Of a stretch of 18,218 nucleotides of DNA, positions 6,771 to 14,176 are shown in pieces. The notes under the pieces are model-generated. The model searched no databases and was not told the origin of the DNA. It saw nothing but the letters and a program-made list of their open reading frames with translations. Location: the NCBI GenBank assembly GCA_021821225.1, contig JAKACR010000024.1, positions 1-18,218 on the forward strand, in the 5' to 3' direction. How positions within the stretch are numbered: position 1 is the stretch's first letter; each line of letters begins with the position of its first letter. Both the position numbers and the translations under genes were made by a program. The DNA comes from Bacillota bacterium. Its GTDB lineage: Bacteria > Bacillota > Bacilli > Alicyclobacillales > SLC66.

Positions 6771-6947
6771 GAGGCAAATCCATAAATTTATCTAATTCAA
6801 GTCATTTATTCTAATTGTTATAAAAATGTCGGATAGAGAATTCCCATACGACAACATCCCCATCGATCAACAGGAGAAATTTCCAATCATATCATCTATA
6901 TTTTTATCAGTATACTCAACTCGACATCAATAGCCGGTGTACACGCA

Positions 6948-6993
6948 AAGTGCCGTGAACCCTTGTTCCGTCTGGGCTCACGGCACTTGGTTT
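6948..6993 (+). terminator. Strong hairpin with T-run, + orientation
   Basis: AAGTGCCGTGAACCC (6948-6962) pairs with GGGCTCACGGCACTT (6974-6988) with one mismatch and an 11-base loop, followed by GGTTTT. On the plus strand it looks like an intrinsic terminator, yet no gene on that strand ends here. The region 6702-6947 is much richer in A+T than its surroundings and holds only the XRE promoter and a weak plus-strand promoter-like pair. Confidence 0.6.
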
Positions 6994-7144
6994 TCATCCA
7001 CTGCGCTGCTTCCTGTCGGCTTCTCGCCGGAGTGACGCTCCCTATCCCCTGAAGGGGATGCTTCTGACGGATTCCTCACGCCTGTCCCTTCCTCTTGCGA
7101 GGTCCGGCAATCCCGGGGCGGGTCCGGCGTTCGGCTCCGTGCAG

Positions 7145-8245
7145 CTACACCGTCCCGAGACGGTGGCCCGCGTCCGGGCATCTACTACTGCCCACGGCGG
7201 GATCTTCATGGGACGCCTGCCACGGATTCGTGTGGCCGGGTCGTAGATACGTGGTTGAGCGTCGCTCAGGGAACTGGGCCTTTTCGCCAAAGGAGATCTC
7301 GTGTATGTTGACCGAACCCACCAGGTCGCGATGACCGACAAAGCCGCACGCTTTGCACTGCCACACACGGCCCTTGGGTTTATGTCTGTGGCCGCACGAC
7401 GGACACCGGCTGGAGGTTCCCCGCTCCGTTCCGGCGAAGCACGTCATGCCCGCCAATGAACTCTTGTGGCTCAGGTACTCGATGTCCTTGCCGTATTCCC
7501 ACTGCGACATCCACTGGTTTTGCTTGCGTCCTCGCCGCTGGGCCGCAGCCAGGCGCTTGATCCGCTTTGAACCTCTTTTGCAGCGCGCTTTGAGTTTCTG
7601 GATCTTCCCCATCACCCTGTTGTGACGGCGCTTCTCCGACCGGATGCCCCGCCCGGAGACGATCAGCGCGCGCACGTCGTCGGTCGTCACCGCCGCCTGG
7701 TGAATCTGACCCAGATCGGCAGTAGCCCTGTGTCCCTCTTGGCGCGCGGACTCTTCCGGGGTATGGACGACGTGCAATTCATATCCGATACCGTTCCACA
7801 CGATCTTGACCGCGCCGCCCTCGTCCGGGAATCCCTCCGGGCGGAACAGAACCACCGACTTGCGACCCCGGCCCACAGGCAGGATGATCCGCTTTTCGGA
7901 GACCGCCACCGCCTGCGCGGGCCACAGCAGCGGATAGAAGCGCTTCTCCTTGTACGGATAGCGGATCTCCGGGTTCGCGGGCTGGCGCGCTCTTTGGTGG
8001 AGTCCACCGCTCCCCAAAACGCATGCACCACCATCTGCACCGATTGAGAATGCAACGCAAACTGGCCCTTCGTTGCTTTCTGAAGGGTATCCCGGTTCGG
8101 CCAACAGGTCTTGGAGGCGCGTGCGGCCTGGTGAAGGTCTTTGCAGAAATTCCACCACCTTCGCGGCCTCCTGCTGGCCTTCTCTCAGGATATTTTGCAT
8201 GCTGTGCGGCAGATGGTTCAGGGAATAGATTCGGATGGAATCCAT
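7145..8245 (-). pseudogene. tnpB: tnpB remnant (RNA-guided RuvC nuclease of IS200/IS605), frameshifted and internally deleted
   Basis: TnpB proteins are RNA-guided nucleases encoded by IS200/IS605 elements. The RuvC-I Asp (DLGQIHQAAV), the zinc finger CPSCG...CKACG and the RuvC-III Asp (GHRDLVGSVNI) are visible. Two defects occur. Between about 8150 and 7987 the family-like protein (for example QMVVHAFWGAVDSTKERA) is in another frame, so a +1 shift near 8150 and a second shift near 7987 restore the frame. Between RRGRKQNQ and WMSQWEYGKD the stretch that should hold the RuvC-II Glu is missing, by my estimate some 40-45 residues. The frame remains open only because the DNA is GC-rich. The ATG at 8245 fits the usual start (MDSIRIYSLNHLP). 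Confidence 0.85.
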
Positions 8246-8262
8246 ATGACAGAATGTACCAT

Positions 8263-8504
8263 ATGGGTAGCCTACAAGTCGGAAAAACGCGCTGGACACA
8301 CTACCATATCGCTTATCACTAGGTGTGGATTCCGAAGTATCGCCGCAAGCTTCTGGTGGACGATGTCCAGGCAGAGGCCAGGCGTCTGATCGAGGAGTGC
8401 TGCGATCGCCACGGACGGACCTTATTGGAGATGGAACCCGACATCGACCACATCCATGTTTTCATCCCCCTGAAGGGGGTGGGAATTCCCGCTCCCATTT
8501 TAAG
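8263..8504 (+). pseudogene. tnpA: tnpA remnant (Y1 HUH transposase of IS200/IS605), internal stop and 3' truncation
   Basis: The frame from ATG 8263 gives MGSLQVGKTRWTHYHIAYH, then a TAG stop at 8320-8322 exactly inside the conserved YHxVW block, then VWIPKYRRKLL and the HUH metal-binding motif DIDHIHVFI. Homology ends right after the HUH motif, at a hairpin ATCCCCCTGAAGGGGG, and MITE copy D begins at 8505. The C-terminal half with the catalytic Tyr is gone. An intact TnpA of this family is about 130-150 residues; roughly half remains. It is divergent from tnpB. Confidence 0.85.
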
Positions 8505-8657
8505 AGGTTGTTCAAAAAGTGGGCAGAACTCCCCGGCGCATTGCCGCGTCATCGCCAGAAATGCTCCCTCACGTACCCAAAACGCACGCTCGGTCCGCAT
8601 TTCTGGCTGCTTTCTTGCACTGCGTGGGTCTTACCTGCCCACTTTTTGAACAGGCAC
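8505..8657. mobile_element. MITE-like element, full copy D (about 153 bp) with TTTAAG flanks
   Basis: Terminal inverted repeats GTTCAAAAAGTGGGCA (8510-8525) and TGCCCACTTTTTGAAC (8636-8651) match over 16 bases. The element is bordered by exact hexamers TTTAAG (8499-8504 and 8658-8663), a likely target-site duplication. It is highly similar to copy C, with only scattered differences, suggesting recent activity. It lies between the tnpA remnant and the 3' end of the PHP gene. Confidence 0.88.
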
Positions 8658-8685
8658 TTTAAGTTGCAGTTACATATAGTTTTTG

Positions 8686-9498
8686 TTAGCCAATCGCTTC
8701 CCTGCGTCTCTTGCGCTCCGTGAAGACGACCAAATGGTCGTACCCCGCCTCACGCGCATAGGAAACGGCTTGGTCGTAGTCGGCGCCGACATCCTCCGGC
8801 CTGTGCGCGTCCGAATTGATCACCACCGGCACATCGCGCTTGCGACACGCCTTTAGAAACGCAGGGGCAGGATACATCTTGCCGACGGGTTTGCGCAGGC
8901 CCGCCGTGGAGATTTCCACCACCGCCCCGTTTTGAGCAAACAGTTCCGCCAATCTCTCATACCACTCGCCCAGGAACACTTTGTCATCCGGCTCGTACCC
9001 GAACACCTTAATGACGTCCGCATGACCGACGAAATCGTACAAACGGGCTTCCACCATGCGACTGAGAATGCCGAAATACTCGTCATAGGTGGCTTTCAGA
9101 TCCCGTCCCGCCCACAGGTGTTTCATTTCGGTCAGATCAAAGCCGAATTCCCCCAGCCAATGCACCGATCCGATCACATAGTCGAACGGATATTGCGCGA
9201 TGAACCGCTCCAGGTCCTTTTCCTTTCCCGGTATGTAATCGAGCTCCACGCCGAACTTCACGATATGTCCGGCGGCGCGCGCCTGCTCCACCATCTTCCA
9301 GTACTCGTCCATCGACTGCGTCCGCCTGGTGCGCGTCCAATCGTTGTCCAGCAAATGGGCCGTTTCCCTGAACCGGTATCCGTGCTCAGAAACGCCGTAC
9401 TCGGCAATACCCCGATCGCGCGCGACGCGCAAGAAGTTTTCCAGCCAGGAAACCGTATACGGTCCGCGTTCTGTATGCGTATGATAATCTGTCAACAT
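8686..9498 (-). CDS. PHP-domain phosphatase, HisJ/HisK-type histidinol-phosphatase
   Basis: The 270-residue PHP-fold protein has the ordered metal-ligand motifs: DYHTHT (H6, H8), SEHG (H39), GVELDY (E85), GSVHW, GHADVIK and NSDAHRPEDVG near the C-terminus. In Bacillota this family (HisJ) dephosphorylates L-histidinol phosphate, the penultimate step of histidine synthesis, using a multinuclear metal centre. The ATG at 9498 is chosen because the protein then starts directly at the first metal motif, and GGGAGAGTGGG lies upstream. No other his gene is near, so the substrate is not confirmed by context. It follows the CoA-binding gene by 86 bases on the same strand. No terminator was seen after it, but MITE copy D lies 28 bases beyond its stop. 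Confidence 0.9.
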   Translation of the reverse strand: MLTDYHTHTERGPYTVSWLENFLRVARDRGIAEYGVSEHGYRFRETAHLLDNDWTRTRRTQSMDEYWKMVEQARAAGHIVKFGVELDYIPGKEKDLERFIAQYPFDYVIGSVHWLGEFGFDLTEMKHLWAGRDLKATYDEYFGILSRMVEARLYDFVGHADVIKVFGYEPDDKVFLGEWYERLAELFAQNGAVVEISTAGLRKPVGKMYPAPAFLKACRKRDVPVVINSDAHRPEDVGADYDQAVSYAREAGYDHLVVFTERKRRREAIG

Positions 9499-9584
9499 AT
9501 CATTTCCCACTCTCCCGGAAATACAGCAATACGGCCAGCCGACCCGCGGCCGCTCCACAGACGCGGGCAACCCGCCGACTCATC

Positions 9585-10034
9585 CTATCTCTGTACGGGA
9601 CTGTGCGCAAGCAGTCTTCGATGCTCCGCCATCAGGCACCGGTCCGCCATGACGAAAAGGTCTTTGCTGCGCGCGCGCTTCTCCGCTTCGGGCGCCCGCA
9701 GCCCCGATTGCAGCCAGACCCCGCGCGCCCCGATCGCGATGGCGTCCTCCACAATGGCGGGAATCTCCTCCGATTTGCGAAATACGTCCACCAGGTCCAC
9801 GCGCCCCTCGATCTCCCGCAACGACGCTTTCGCGGGCCGTCCGAGCACCGTGTGGGCCAGCGGGTTGACCGGAATGATCTCGTAACCCTGCGCTTGCAGG
9901 TAAGAGGCCACCCGATGACTGTCTTTAGCCGGATTCTCGGAAAGTCCGACGACCGCAATCGTCCTGACGCCAAGCAGAAACTCCGCGATCTCAGAATCGT
10001 CGCGCACGTTAATGTCCCCCTTCACCATAGACAT
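9585..10034 (-). CDS. CoA-binding domain protein (YccU-like)
   Basis: The 149-residue protein is a stand-alone CoA-binding Rossmann domain. VRTIAVVGLSENPAKDSH (about residues 23-40) forms the nucleotide-binding loop, IIPVNP and GRPAKASLREI follow in the usual order, and the C-terminal DRCLMAEHRRL matches the conserved Cys-x-x-x-x-His-Arg end. Such proteins bind CoA derivatives in the crystal structures known, but their cellular role is unclear. The start could be ATG 10034 or ATG 10028; both overlap the stop codon of the 56-aa ORF upstream, which suggests coupled translation. A PHP phosphatase gene follows. Confidence 0.9.
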   Translation of the reverse strand: MSMVKGDINVRDDSEIAEFLLGVRTIAVVGLSENPAKDSHRVASYLQAQGYEIIPVNPLAHTVLGRPAKASLREIEGRVDLVDVFRKSEEIPAIVEDAIAIGARGVWLQSGLRAPEAEKRARSKDLFVMADRCLMAEHRRLLAHSPVQR

Positions 10035-10192
10035 TTTACGCCATATCGTCCCTTTTTGGTGCGAAAGACATACACATAGCGGGGTGAACGGCGAGGCGCG
10101 GCCAGAAAGAACCCTTCCTCGCGAATGCGCGTGGCAAGGCAGCCAGCCTGAAATTCGCTATCGTACAGTCTGCCGCTGTAAACCCAAGCCAC
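10022..10192 (-). CDS. Small conserved-looking ORF, 56 aa, GTG start, unknown function
   Basis: A minus-strand frame starting with GTG at 10192 behind AAGGGGGG (7 bases spacing) gives 56 residues: MAWVYSGRLYDSEF, then a basic aromatic-rich end with SPRYVYVFRTKKGRYG. The TGA stop (10024-10022) overlaps the first codons of the CoA-binding gene, as in coupled operons. A promoter-like pair lies just upstream (10244-10216). I do not recognise the family. It has one internal Cys and one near the C-terminus, no membrane segment and no signal peptide; the high share of Arg, Lys and Tyr suggests a small nucleic-acid- or ribosome-associated protein, which is only a guess. The frame reads further upstream without a good start codon until a TGA. 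Confidence 0.6.
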   Translation of the reverse strand: MAWVYSGRLYDSEFQAGCLATRIREEGFFLAAPRRSPRYVYVFRTKKGRYGVKCLW

Positions 10193-10215
10193 TCGCGTTC
10201 CCCCCTTTGTTGTAC

Positions 10216-10244
10216 ACCATACTTCCCATTGCTCCGCTTTGCAA
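10216..10244 (-). promoter_or_regulatory. Possible sigma-A promoter for the 56-aa ORF and CoA-binding gene
   Basis: On the minus strand TTGCAA (10244-10239) and TATGGT (10221-10216) are 17 bases apart, about 23 bases upstream of the GTG start. Each box matches 4/6. It lies in the 138-base gap after resE, so the downstream genes may be transcribed separately from resDE. Confidence 0.4.
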
Positions 10245-10330
10245 CCATCGCGACAGATGCTTCAGACTCCTGTGCAAACCGAATCCTGCGACAAACTCCT
10301 GGATTCAGGCGCCTGATGAAATTTGAAATA

Positions 10331-12109
10331 TCACCGCTCCGCCAGGCAATCCGCACCAGCCTTCGGCAAGACGACGGAAAACGAGGTGCCCCGCCCCAGA
10401 GCGCTCTCCACCGTGATATCTCCGCCGTGCGCGCGAATCAGGTTGCGCGCGATCGCCAGCCCCAGCCCCGTCCCGCCGCGGGAACGGGTTCTCGCCTTGT
10501 CCGCCTTGTAAAACCGTTCAAATACAAACGGCAGGTCTTCTTCCGCAATTCCTTCGCCTGTGTCCCGCACCCTCACAACGATGTGGTCCCCCCGCTGTTC
10601 AACGATGATGGCCACCCCTCCGGACGCCGTATGACGCAGCGCATTGTCCGTCAGATTCGTCAGCACCTGTTCCAGGCGATCCGCGTCGCCACAGACGCCG
10701 AGCACTTCGACGGCGGACTTCACCTCCATCGCGAGCCCGCGCTCCGCGAAGATCGACATGAATTTCCGGGCCACCTTGCGCACAACCGGAATGATATCCG
10801 TCCATTCGTGCCGCATGGAGAAATGGCCGCTTTCAATCTGGGCCAGATCGAGCAGATCATTGACCAGCCGCCGCATGCGCAATGATTCATCGTGAATGAT
10901 CTGCGTCATTTCGCGCCGTTGTTCCGGATCGTCTCCAAATTCGTCCAGCAACGCCTCCGCATATCCCTGAAACAGCGCCAGGGGCGTTCGCAACTCATGC
11001 GAAACGTTTGCGACAAAATCTTTGCGCAGCCGTTCCAGTCCCCGTTCCTCCGTTACGTCGCGCACGACGGCAAGCGTCCCGCGCAATGCGCCGGGGTCGT
11101 CCGGCTCATAGAGCGGTGTCATGGTAGCCACGAGGTCGTGGCCGCGCCAGTTGAATTCGCGGACGACCGCTTCATTGGCCCGCACGACATCCCGTTGCAT
11201 CTCCATCATTTCCGGCGGCAGCAGAATTCCGCCGTCCGCTCCGCCCCTTGCCTGTCCCACCTGACGGATGGCCGCAGGGTTGAGCAGCGTCACCTGACCC
11301 GTCAAATCCGCCGCGAGCACGGCGTCCGTCATGGCGGTCAGGATTCCCGCCACCTCCTCTTTCTCCTGGCGCAATGCGCGAACAGAGCGTTCCAGTTCTG
11401 CCGCGACATGATTGAATGTCTGTCCGAGCCGTCCGACTTCATCTTTTGTCACTACGCGCACCCGCATGTCAAAATGGCCTTTGGCCATTTCCGCCGCCGC
11501 CGCATTCATCTCGATCAGCGGTTGAGACAAATTTTTCGATACGACAAACGCCAGGCCCGTTGTCAATAAGGTTCCCAGAACGACCGCAAAGATGATCAGG
11601 CTGGTGATGGTCCGCGTGGGATCGCCCGCCGAAACACCCGCCGCTTCCATGATGACTGCGTAGGCCGCCGTCCGGCCGGACGCGGTTTGCACAGGGGCCA
11701 AAACGTACAGGCCGGTTCGCGAAACAAGCGGGACAGACGGCGCGACGGCGGGCGGCATGCCCCGGCGGATCACCGGCCGGCCGCGCGACAGCGTCAGGCG
11801 CTCAGAGGAGGAGAACGTGCCCAAAAAGTGTTTCGTCCGCGCGCTCTCCGTAGAGGGGGGAATAAGATAGAGATGACTATGAGCGATGGGTTTCATATGC
11901 GCGCCGATCTCCGACGCGAGCAAGGAATCAGGTTCTCGTCCAAGCAACCGGCTCACCATACCGGCCTGGCTCAACAGATCGTTGCGCTGCACCGCCTGGA
12001 CGTACGACGCAAAAAACTGCGCAAGATACAGGGCCAGAATCAGCAGCACCACCAGCACCAGCCCGACGATCGTCAGCCAGAGCTTGCGCACAATGCTCTG
12101 GCGAATCAC
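10331..12109 (-). CDS. resE: ResE-like membrane sensor histidine kinase
   Basis: The 592 residues have the full ResE/PhoR-type layout: TM1 (about 10-33), an extracytoplasmic sensor region (about 35-165), TM2 (about 168-190), HAMP (191-243), PAS (about 250-350), HisKA with phosphoaccepting H371 in NVSHELRTPL, and HATPase with NLTDNALRHT, VRDTGEGI and RGGTGLGLAI. In Bacillus ResE senses respiratory or oxygen-limitation signals and phosphorylates ResD. The start is a GTG whose bases overlap the resD TGA (GTGA), so translation is coupled. The identity as ResE rather than another PhoR-like kinase rests on the rluB-resD context. The cytochrome maturation genes resABC, usual partners in Bacillus, are missing from this locus. 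Confidence 0.9.
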   Translation of the reverse strand: MIRQSIVRKLWLTIVGLVLVVLLILALYLAQFFASYVQAVQRNDLLSQAGMVSRLLGREPDSLLASEIGAHMKPIAHSHLYLIPPSTESARTKHFLGTFSSSERLTLSRGRPVIRRGMPPAVAPSVPLVSRTGLYVLAPVQTASGRTAAYAVIMEAAGVSAGDPTRTITSLIIFAVVLGTLLTTGLAFVVSKNLSQPLIEMNAAAAEMAKGHFDMRVRVVTKDEVGRLGQTFNHVAAELERSVRALRQEKEEVAGILTAMTDAVLAADLTGQVTLLNPAAIRQVGQARGGADGGILLPPEMMEMQRDVVRANEAVVREFNWRGHDLVATMTPLYEPDDPGALRGTLAVVRDVTEERGLERLRKDFVANVSHELRTPLALFQGYAEALLDEFGDDPEQRREMTQIIHDESLRMRRLVNDLLDLAQIESGHFSMRHEWTDIIPVVRKVARKFMSIFAERGLAMEVKSAVEVLGVCGDADRLEQVLTNLTDNALRHTASGGVAIIVEQRGDHIVVRVRDTGEGIAEEDLPFVFERFYKADKARTRSRGGTGLGLAIARNLIRAHGGDITVESALGRGTSFSVVLPKAGADCLAER

Positions 12110-12822
12110 TGCCCGGTCACCTCAAACTTGTAACCGACCCCCCACACCGTATGAATATGGTGCGGAACGCGAGCGGATGCGCGCCCGAGTTTCTCCCGCA
12201 GACGTTTGACATGCGTATCCACTGTCCGTTGGTCGCCGAAAAACTGGTAATTCCAGACATCACGCAGCAGTTCCTCGCGACTGAAGACCTTTTCCGGCCG
12301 TTGCGCGAGGTAGAGCAACAGTTCAAACTCCTTGGGCGTGAGCAGGACCTCCTGCTCTTCCACCATGACCTTGCGCGAATCCACATTGATCACGAGACCG
12401 GGAAATGTAAGGATATGTCCCAAGGCGGCCTGCTTGTCCTCCACACCCGCGCCGCTGCGGCGCAACAGTGCCTTGACGCGCATGATGAGTTCGCGCGGGC
12501 TGAACGGCTTGACCACGTAGTCGTCCGCACCGAGCTCAAATCCATGCACGCGCTGACTCTCGTCGCCGGAAGCGGTCAATATGATGATCGGCGTATCCTT
12601 GTACTGCCTGATTTCGGAACAGACATCCCTGCCGTCCATGCCGGGAAGCATTAGATCCAAAATAATGAGGGCGTAATCCGTGCCAAGCGCCTTGGACAGC
12701 GCTTCCGCTCCGTCTTCGGCCTCCTCGACCGCAAATGCATTCCTTTCAAGATACATGCGCACCAAGCGGCGGATCCGCTCCTCGTCGTCGACGACCAGGA
12801 TCCGCTCGCGACTCACATCCAC
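12106..12822 (-). CDS. resD: ResD-like OmpR-family response regulator
   Basis: The 238 residues comprise a receiver domain (about 7-120) with acidic pocket VVDDEE, phosphoacceptor D56 in ILDLMLPG, the conserved Thr in LTAS and Lys in VVKPFSPRE. A winged-helix DNA-binding domain (about 140-235) follows, with RTVDTHVKRLREKLG and VWGVGYKF. It would be phosphorylated by the kinase encoded just downstream and bind DNA in the cytoplasm. The start is GTG at 12822, with GGGGAGG about 7 bases upstream. It follows rluB by 40 bases on the same strand. The assignment to ResD is by neighbours and overall similarity; close paralogues such as PhoP or WalR are less likely here. Confidence 0.9.
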   Translation of the reverse strand: MDVSRERILVVDDEERIRRLVRMYLERNAFAVEEAEDGAEALSKALGTDYALIILDLMLPGMDGRDVCSEIRQYKDTPIIILTASGDESQRVHGFELGADDYVVKPFSPRELIMRVKALLRRSGAGVEDKQAALGHILTFPGLVINVDSRKVMVEEQEVLLTPKEFELLLYLAQRPEKVFSREELLRDVWNYQFFGDQRTVDTHVKRLREKLGRASARVPHHIHTVWGVGYKFEVTGQ

Positions 12823-12862
12823 GCGATTTCCTCCCCTGCAAGGTCGTCATTCTCCCCATAGA

Positions 12863-13621
12863 TTACCGTAGGCGTCGTTTGTCTGCAAACGTACGATCTT
12901 GCTTCGCCGCATTGCGCAAGGCGGTGACCTCATCGGATCGGATGGTACGCCATGCGCCCGGGCGCAGCCCGCGCAGCGTCAGGATGCCGTAACGCACGCG
13001 CGTCAGCCGGACGCAGGGGTGATGGACGGCTTCCAGCATGCGGCGCACTTGGCGGTTGCGTCCTTCGTGCAGCGTGATGACAAGGCGGGTGCTGCGCCCG
13101 TCCGTCCCCTGCACCGCCACCTCGCACGGACTCGTCCTGACACCGTCAAGCTCGATGCCGTCGCGCAGCGATTGCAACTCGCTGTCCTTGGGATTCCCGA
13201 TGACGACCGCTTCGTACACTTTGGTGATTCCATAGCGCGGATGCATCAGCATGTTGGACAATTCACCGTCATTGGTCAGCACGAGAACGCCGCTTGTCTC
13301 GTAATCAAGACGGCCAACCGGGAAAATGCGTTCCGGAACGCCCTGCACATAATCGAGCACCGTACTGCGCCCCTGCGGGTCCTTTAGTGTCGTCACGCAG
13401 CCGACCGGTTTATAGAGCAGCACATATATCCGTTTTTGCGGACCGTGAAGGGGGCGACCGTCAACCTCGACGAGGTCCGCCGCCGCGATACGGCAGCCGA
13501 GTTCGCGCACAACCGCGCCATTGACCTTCACCCGCCCCGACGTAATCAACTCTTCACTCGCGCGGCGCGACGCCACCCCCGCCTTCGCCAATACCTTCTG
13601 CAGTCGTTCACCCTGATTCAC
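12863..13621 (-). CDS. rluB: 23S rRNA pseudouridine synthase RluB (RsuA/RluB family)
   Basis: RluB isomerises a uridine in helix 80-90 region 23S rRNA to pseudouridine. The 252 residues start with an S4 RNA-binding domain (about 5-52; RLQKVLAKAGVASRRASE) followed by the catalytic domain, with D106 in GRLDYETSGVLVLTNDGE and the late motif EGRNRQVRRMLEAV. The GTG at 13621 is preferred over two upstream ATGs because AGGAGG (13628-13633) sits 6 bases before it and family homology begins a few residues later. The gene lies 30 bases after spmB and 40 bases before resD, matching the Bacillus order spmA-spmB-rluB, except that resABC do not follow. Confidence 0.94.
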   Translation of the reverse strand: MNQGERLQKVLAKAGVASRRASEELITSGRVKVNGAVVRELGCRIAAADLVEVDGRPLHGPQKRIYVLLYKPVGCVTTLKDPQGRSTVLDYVQGVPERIFPVGRLDYETSGVLVLTNDGELSNMLMHPRYGITKVYEAVVIGNPKDSELQSLRDGIELDGVRTSPCEVAVQGTDGRSTRLVITLHEGRNRQVRRMLEAVHHPCVRLTRVRYGILTLRGLRPGAWRTIRSDEVTALRNAAKQDRTFADKRRLR

Positions 13622-13651
13622 CGCAAGCCTCCTCATGTAATTCACACAGTT

Positions 13652-14176
13652 TTATGGAAAAAATAATCGCACAGCGAGCACCGACGCGATCACACTGATA
13701 AAATCCGACAACAATCCCACCTTTACGGCGTACCGCGGACGGCGGATCCCCACACTGCCGAAATACACCGTCAGGACATACAGCGTGGTGTCCGTGCTGC
13801 CCTGCATCACAGAGGCGGCCCGGCCGATAAACGAGTCGGGACCCGCATGTTTGAACAGATCCGTGACGATCGCGAGCGAACCGGATCCGGAGATCGGCCG
13901 AAGCAGAGCCAGCGGCACCAGTTCGGCGGGAAACCGGAGCCTGTGCAGCAGGGGTTCGATAAAATGGATCATCACCGACAGGGCGCCGGATGCGCGAAAG
14001 ACGTTGACGGCCACCATCATGGCAACCAGTTGCGGGATCAGACTCACCGCTGTCGAGAAACCGTCTGTCGCACCAGCCAGGAATGAATCGTACACCGGAA
14101 CGCGGCGCGCAGCTCCCGCAACAAGAATGCCCGCCAATGTCATGGGCAGGACCCACGCGGAAATTTCGCCGATCAT
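13652..14176 (-). CDS. spmB: Spore maturation protein B
   Basis: The 174 residues make a polytopic membrane protein of the nucleoside-recognition 'gate' family: hydrophobic segments near 5-22, 42-60, 82-95 and the C-terminus, and the conserved RPISGSGSLAIVTDLF and QGSTDTTLYVLTVYFGSVG stretches. In Bacillus, SpmA and SpmB are needed for full dehydration and heat resistance of the spore core; the transported substance, if any, is unknown. The ATG overlaps the spmA stop codon (ATGA), so translation is coupled. Confidence 0.94.
   Translation of the reverse strand: MIGEISAWVLPMTLAGILVAGAARRVPVYDSFLAGATDGFSTAVSLIPQLVAMMVAVNVFRASGALSVMIHFIEPLLHRLRFPAELVPLALLRPISGSGSLAIVTDLFKHAGPDSFIGRAASVMQGSTDTTLYVLTVYFGSVGIRRPRYAVKVGLLSDFISVIASVLAVRLFFP

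Larger units (their letters stand above)
7031..8504. mobile_element. Decayed IS200/IS605-type insertion sequence (divergent tnpB and tnpA remnants)
   Basis: Divergent tnpB (minus) and tnpA (plus) start within about 20 bases of each other, a known IS605 arrangement. Beyond the tnpB stop a subterminal hairpin ATCCCC-TGAA-GGGGAT (7044-7059), followed towards 7031 by GGGAGCGTCAC read on the minus strand, fits the right end of this family. At the tnpA side a similar hairpin, ATCCCCCTGAAGGGGG (8464-8479), is present before MITE copy D. Both genes are broken, so the element cannot move by itself. Outer limits are estimates. Confidence 0.75.

Noticed and set aside
6826..6933. Possible 35-residue plus-strand ORF in the AT-rich region
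   Set aside because: No ribosome binding site upstream, no recognisable features, and the only promoter-like pair would start transcription inside it.
8319..8600. Minus-strand peptide frames over MITE copy D and similar ones over copies A and C
   Set aside because: They are translations of the repeat's left end in each copy, without a ribosome binding site; the repeats behave as non-coding fold-back elements.
9540..9580. GC-rich inverted repeat between the PHP and CoA-binding genes as a terminator
   Set aside because: The stem CCCGCG/CGCGGG is short with a large loop and has no T-run on the minus strand.
10305..10316. Palindrome TCAGGCGCCTGA after the resE stop as a terminator
   Set aside because: It has no loop and no T-run; too weak to call.
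11668..11683. GTCCGGCCGGAC-like palindrome inside resE, also present in the serA-moaA hairpin
   Set aside because: A short GC palindrome in coding sequence of GC-rich DNA is expected by chance; no wider similarity surrounds it.
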